From contig CM060947.1 in assembly GCA_030765055.1 (NCBI GenBank), positions 105,012,966-105,076,965 on the forward strand: a DNA stretch of 64,000 nt, given 5' to 3'. Shown piece by piece: positions 63,951 to 64,000 of the stretch (positions within the stretch are counted from its first letter, which is position 1; each line of letters starts with the position of its first letter). The position numbers and the translations under genes are program-made. The notes under the pieces are model-generated. The model was not told where the DNA came from, made no database searches, and saw only the letters and a list, made by a program, of their open reading frames with translations. This stretch comes from Mantis religiosa. Taxonomy: Eukaryota > Arthropoda > Insecta > Mantodea > Mantidae.

Positions 63951-64000
63951 TGTTACGGAGGGGATTCGGCACCAAAACCTGTGGTTTATTGTACATAAGC
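63951..64000 (-). mobile_element. possible LTR edge at the window end
   Basis: TGTTACGGAGGGGATTCGGC starts at 63951. On the minus strand it reads AATAAACCACAGGTTTTGGT and then ends CCGTAACA, the poly(A)-signal-then-CA layout seen at the ends of the LTRs at 510-1002 and 26062. Only 50 bp are visible, so this is tentative. Confidence 0.35.

Overview
The window is AT-rich animal DNA, most likely from an arthropod and perhaps a polyneopteran insect (the lineage is a guess from the repeat content). It looks like one long, repeat-filled host gene followed by a repeat-dominated intergenic stretch. Host coding sequence is a very small fraction. Six exons on the + strand (2678-2783, 7611-7849, 15516-15675, 16029-16191, 23461-23668, 35833-36229) join in consistent phase into about 423 residues of ARMT1, a DUF89 damage-control phosphatase, followed by a poly(A) signal. 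Only a very short first coding exon is missing. The introns are swollen by mobile elements.

Layout. 1-1002: 5' end of a minus-strand LTR retrotransposon (493-bp LTR plus gag-like coiled coil). 1.2-4.6 kb: a degraded mariner, a LINE tail, ARMT1 exon A and a nearly intact 1351-bp mariner. 5-9.2 kb: a palindrome, a Penelope-like element (PLE) fragment, exon B, and a PLE composite inserted exactly at the exon B splice donor. 9.2-15.1 kb: tRNA-derived repeats, a PLE fragment, a mariner remnant, a LINE and a palindrome. 15.5-23.7 kb: exons C, D and E with many copies of a ~300-bp repeat carrying a tRNA-like cloverleaf (here family B), including an array of 12 apparently identical 315-bp units. 24-35.8 kb: LINEs, a solo-LTR-like block, a pogo-like transposase remnant with a nested palindrome, a near-complete PLE fused to a LINE, then exon F. 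37-45.3 kb: two further PLE pairs in head-to-head orientation plus LINE pieces. 45.4-48.2 kb: minus-strand transposase remnants. 49.3-64 kb: a ribozyme-like palindrome, SINEs, large (ATC)n and (TTA)n microsatellites, LINE remains, a 553-bp tRNA-related SINE, one unidentified ORF and the edge of another LTR.

The most interesting theme is a PLE-centred mobile system. At least four PLE-related sequence families end in a conserved fold resembling a hammerhead ribozyme. Their helices I, II and III differ in sequence between families but still pair. Most PLE copies here are head-to-head inverted pairs. Short palindromes without ORFs carry the same fold, and one of them (27947-28207) has a 12-bp target-site duplication, the same length as the PLE at 7848-9188. 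Separately, family B monomers occur as head-to-tail multimers with a tRNA-like cloverleaf in mid-unit, which is not the usual SINE architecture.
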